Below are positions 27,418-28,206 of a stretch of 28,206 nt of DNA, in pieces. Position 1 is the stretch's first letter. Each line of letters begins with the position of its first letter. The position numbers were made by a program, and so were the translations under genes. Source of the DNA: Chara braunii (lineage: Eukaryota > Streptophyta > Charophyceae > Charales > Characeae); the NCBI GenBank assembly GCA_003427395.1, contig BFEA01000168.1, positions 252,786-280,991 of the forward strand, read 5' to 3'. Under the pieces are notes generated by a model. It did not search any database, was not told where the DNA came from, and saw only the letters and a program-made list of their open reading frames with translations.

Positions 27418-28206
27418 TGCAAGGATCAGGGTCCTCGGTAGGCCTATGGGGCCCTGTTTGCAGCCTTACCCGCCCTAAGTGAAGGCGGAGGTGCCCGCCC
27501 TAAGTGAAGGCGGGCCTGGCTTTTTGCAAGAGGCCCTCGACTGTCAAATTCATATTTGGGGTCCAGGCAGTTGTGACGCGCCAGTTGGTTGAAAGAAACA
27601 CAGGCCGAGCACCGAAGACATTTCCACGGCCTACCGGGCCTTTCCAAAGAATGCAGGCCCTGGGCGTGATTCGCAGCCTCATACAGAGACAGTTGGGCGC
27701 CCAACCGAGTGAGGCCCAACAGCCCAGTAGCTGCTGCATCCAAGCAGCCACCTGCAGCCTTTCGGAAGCTTCTGGGCCCAGGCCAGCCCAGCCAGGCTGC
27801 GAGAGCTGGCCAGCTCTTTGCCATAAAGGAAAGAGCCCTGGCGAGGCAGGCTCATTCAGGCACTCGCATGCTGGCGGCAGCGCTGCTGGAGCTCATGCTC
27901 GTAGGCTGCTGCTAGCGCTGAGAGGCGAGGTGCAGCACGTGCGGTCGTGCAGAGGAGGAGGGCGCTGCTGAGGGCAGCGCCATAGCCCAGCCACCATAGC
28001 TGGTGGGCTTGGACTACAGTGAAGCGTAGGGGTGGTCTTCGGGTCAAAGAGAGGACAGGTGTGGTGTACTCAGGGGATAGGTGAAGGATGATGATGATGA
28101 TGTGAGGGCACGTACCTTGTATTGGCGATGGTCTGCATGGGCGACATCTTCAAGTACTTCGGGCTGCCGCTGATGTCAACAGTTGCATTGTCTTTTTGTA
28201 GTCTGT
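27418..28206 (+). mobile_element. 3' LTR (789 bp visible, continues past the window)
   Basis: Starts TGCAAGGATC and follows the 5' LTR to the last base shown. It keeps a segment of about 35 bp (near 27783-27820) missing from the 5' copy, and has a single copy of the 68-bp unit. By comparison with the 5' LTR, about 240 bp remain outside the window. Confidence 0.95.
27470..27515 (+). promoter_or_regulatory. Tandem LTR stem-loops (3' LTR copy)
   Basis: CCGCC/GGCGG at 27470-27488 and GCCCGCC/GGCGGGC at 27493-27515, both with loop CTAAGTGAA. The second 23-mer equals the one in the minus-strand LTR. Confidence 0.8.

Larger units (their letters stand above)
19820..28206 (+). mobile_element. Ty3/gypsy LTR retrotransposon, nearly complete (3' LTR cut by window end)
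   Basis: Order: 5' LTR 19820-20882, PBS 20886-20897, leader to 22165, gag, protease, RT, RNase H, integrase with chromo-like tail to 27377, polypurine tract 27404-27417, 3' LTR from 27418. The protease-RT-RNase H-integrase order defines Ty3/gypsy. The LTRs show about 15 substitutions in their first 370 bp by eye plus indels, so the insertion is not recent. The left flank TCTTG (19815-19819) is the expected first target-site copy; the second lies outside the window. It is inserted in LINE coding sequence. Several stops, frameshifts and an RT deletion make it non-autonomous. Confidence 0.92.

Noticed and set aside
27504-27971. 155-codon frame conserved at 19906-20337
   Set aside because: Both copies lie inside the LTRs, which are duplicates by origin, so conservation does not show coding selection.

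Overview
This window is eukaryotic repeat DNA. I see no host gene, rRNA, tRNA, CRISPR or bacterial-style operon. It holds Ty3/gypsy LTR retrotransposons with tRNA-iMet-type primer-binding sites, one LINE (non-LTR) element, many microsatellites, one 485-bp N gap and scattered single Ns. This looks like a transposon-rich, gap-filled assembly of a plant-lineage genome. The integrase style recalls elements I remember from charophyte algae such as Chara, but that is memory and untested.

Layout. (1) 1-1668: the 3' end of a Ty3/gypsy pol on +, followed by a probable 3' LTR (663-1668). (2) 1669-5065: no recognisable gene, many simple repeats and a 40-bp minisatellite. (3) 5066-5862 and 13411-17536: one minus-strand Ty3 element (gag relic, 1.27-kb leader, PBS, 5' LTR). 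It is split by (4) 5863-13410, a 7.5-kb non-coding block with TG...CA ends flanked by CCGT on both sides. The block is rich in perfect or near-perfect inverted repeats. (5) 17537-19819: a decayed LINE ORF2 (reverse transcriptase and C-terminal region) on +. (6) 19820-28206 and beyond: a plus-strand Ty3 element with complete 5' LTR, PBS, leader, broken gag-pol, polypurine tract and partial 3' LTR.

How the parts relate. The plus- and minus-strand Ty3 elements are one family: their PBS/LTR junctions, leader lengths (1268 and 1271 bp), gag proteins and an LTR stem-loop match. Both abut the same LINE reading frame, so the simplest history is a LINE hit by two opposed Ty3 insertions, one of which was later hit by the 7.5-kb block. 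All coding parts except the left-edge integrase fragment carry stops, frameshifts or deletions. In the plus element the RT catalytic region is missing, so it cannot supply its own reverse transcriptase.

The least explained part is the hairpin-dense block at 5863-13410. Divergent repeat units about 844 bp apart keep the same hairpins at the same spacing with paired or wobble-compatible base changes, and a TATA box lies inside nested inverted repeats at 10649-10692.
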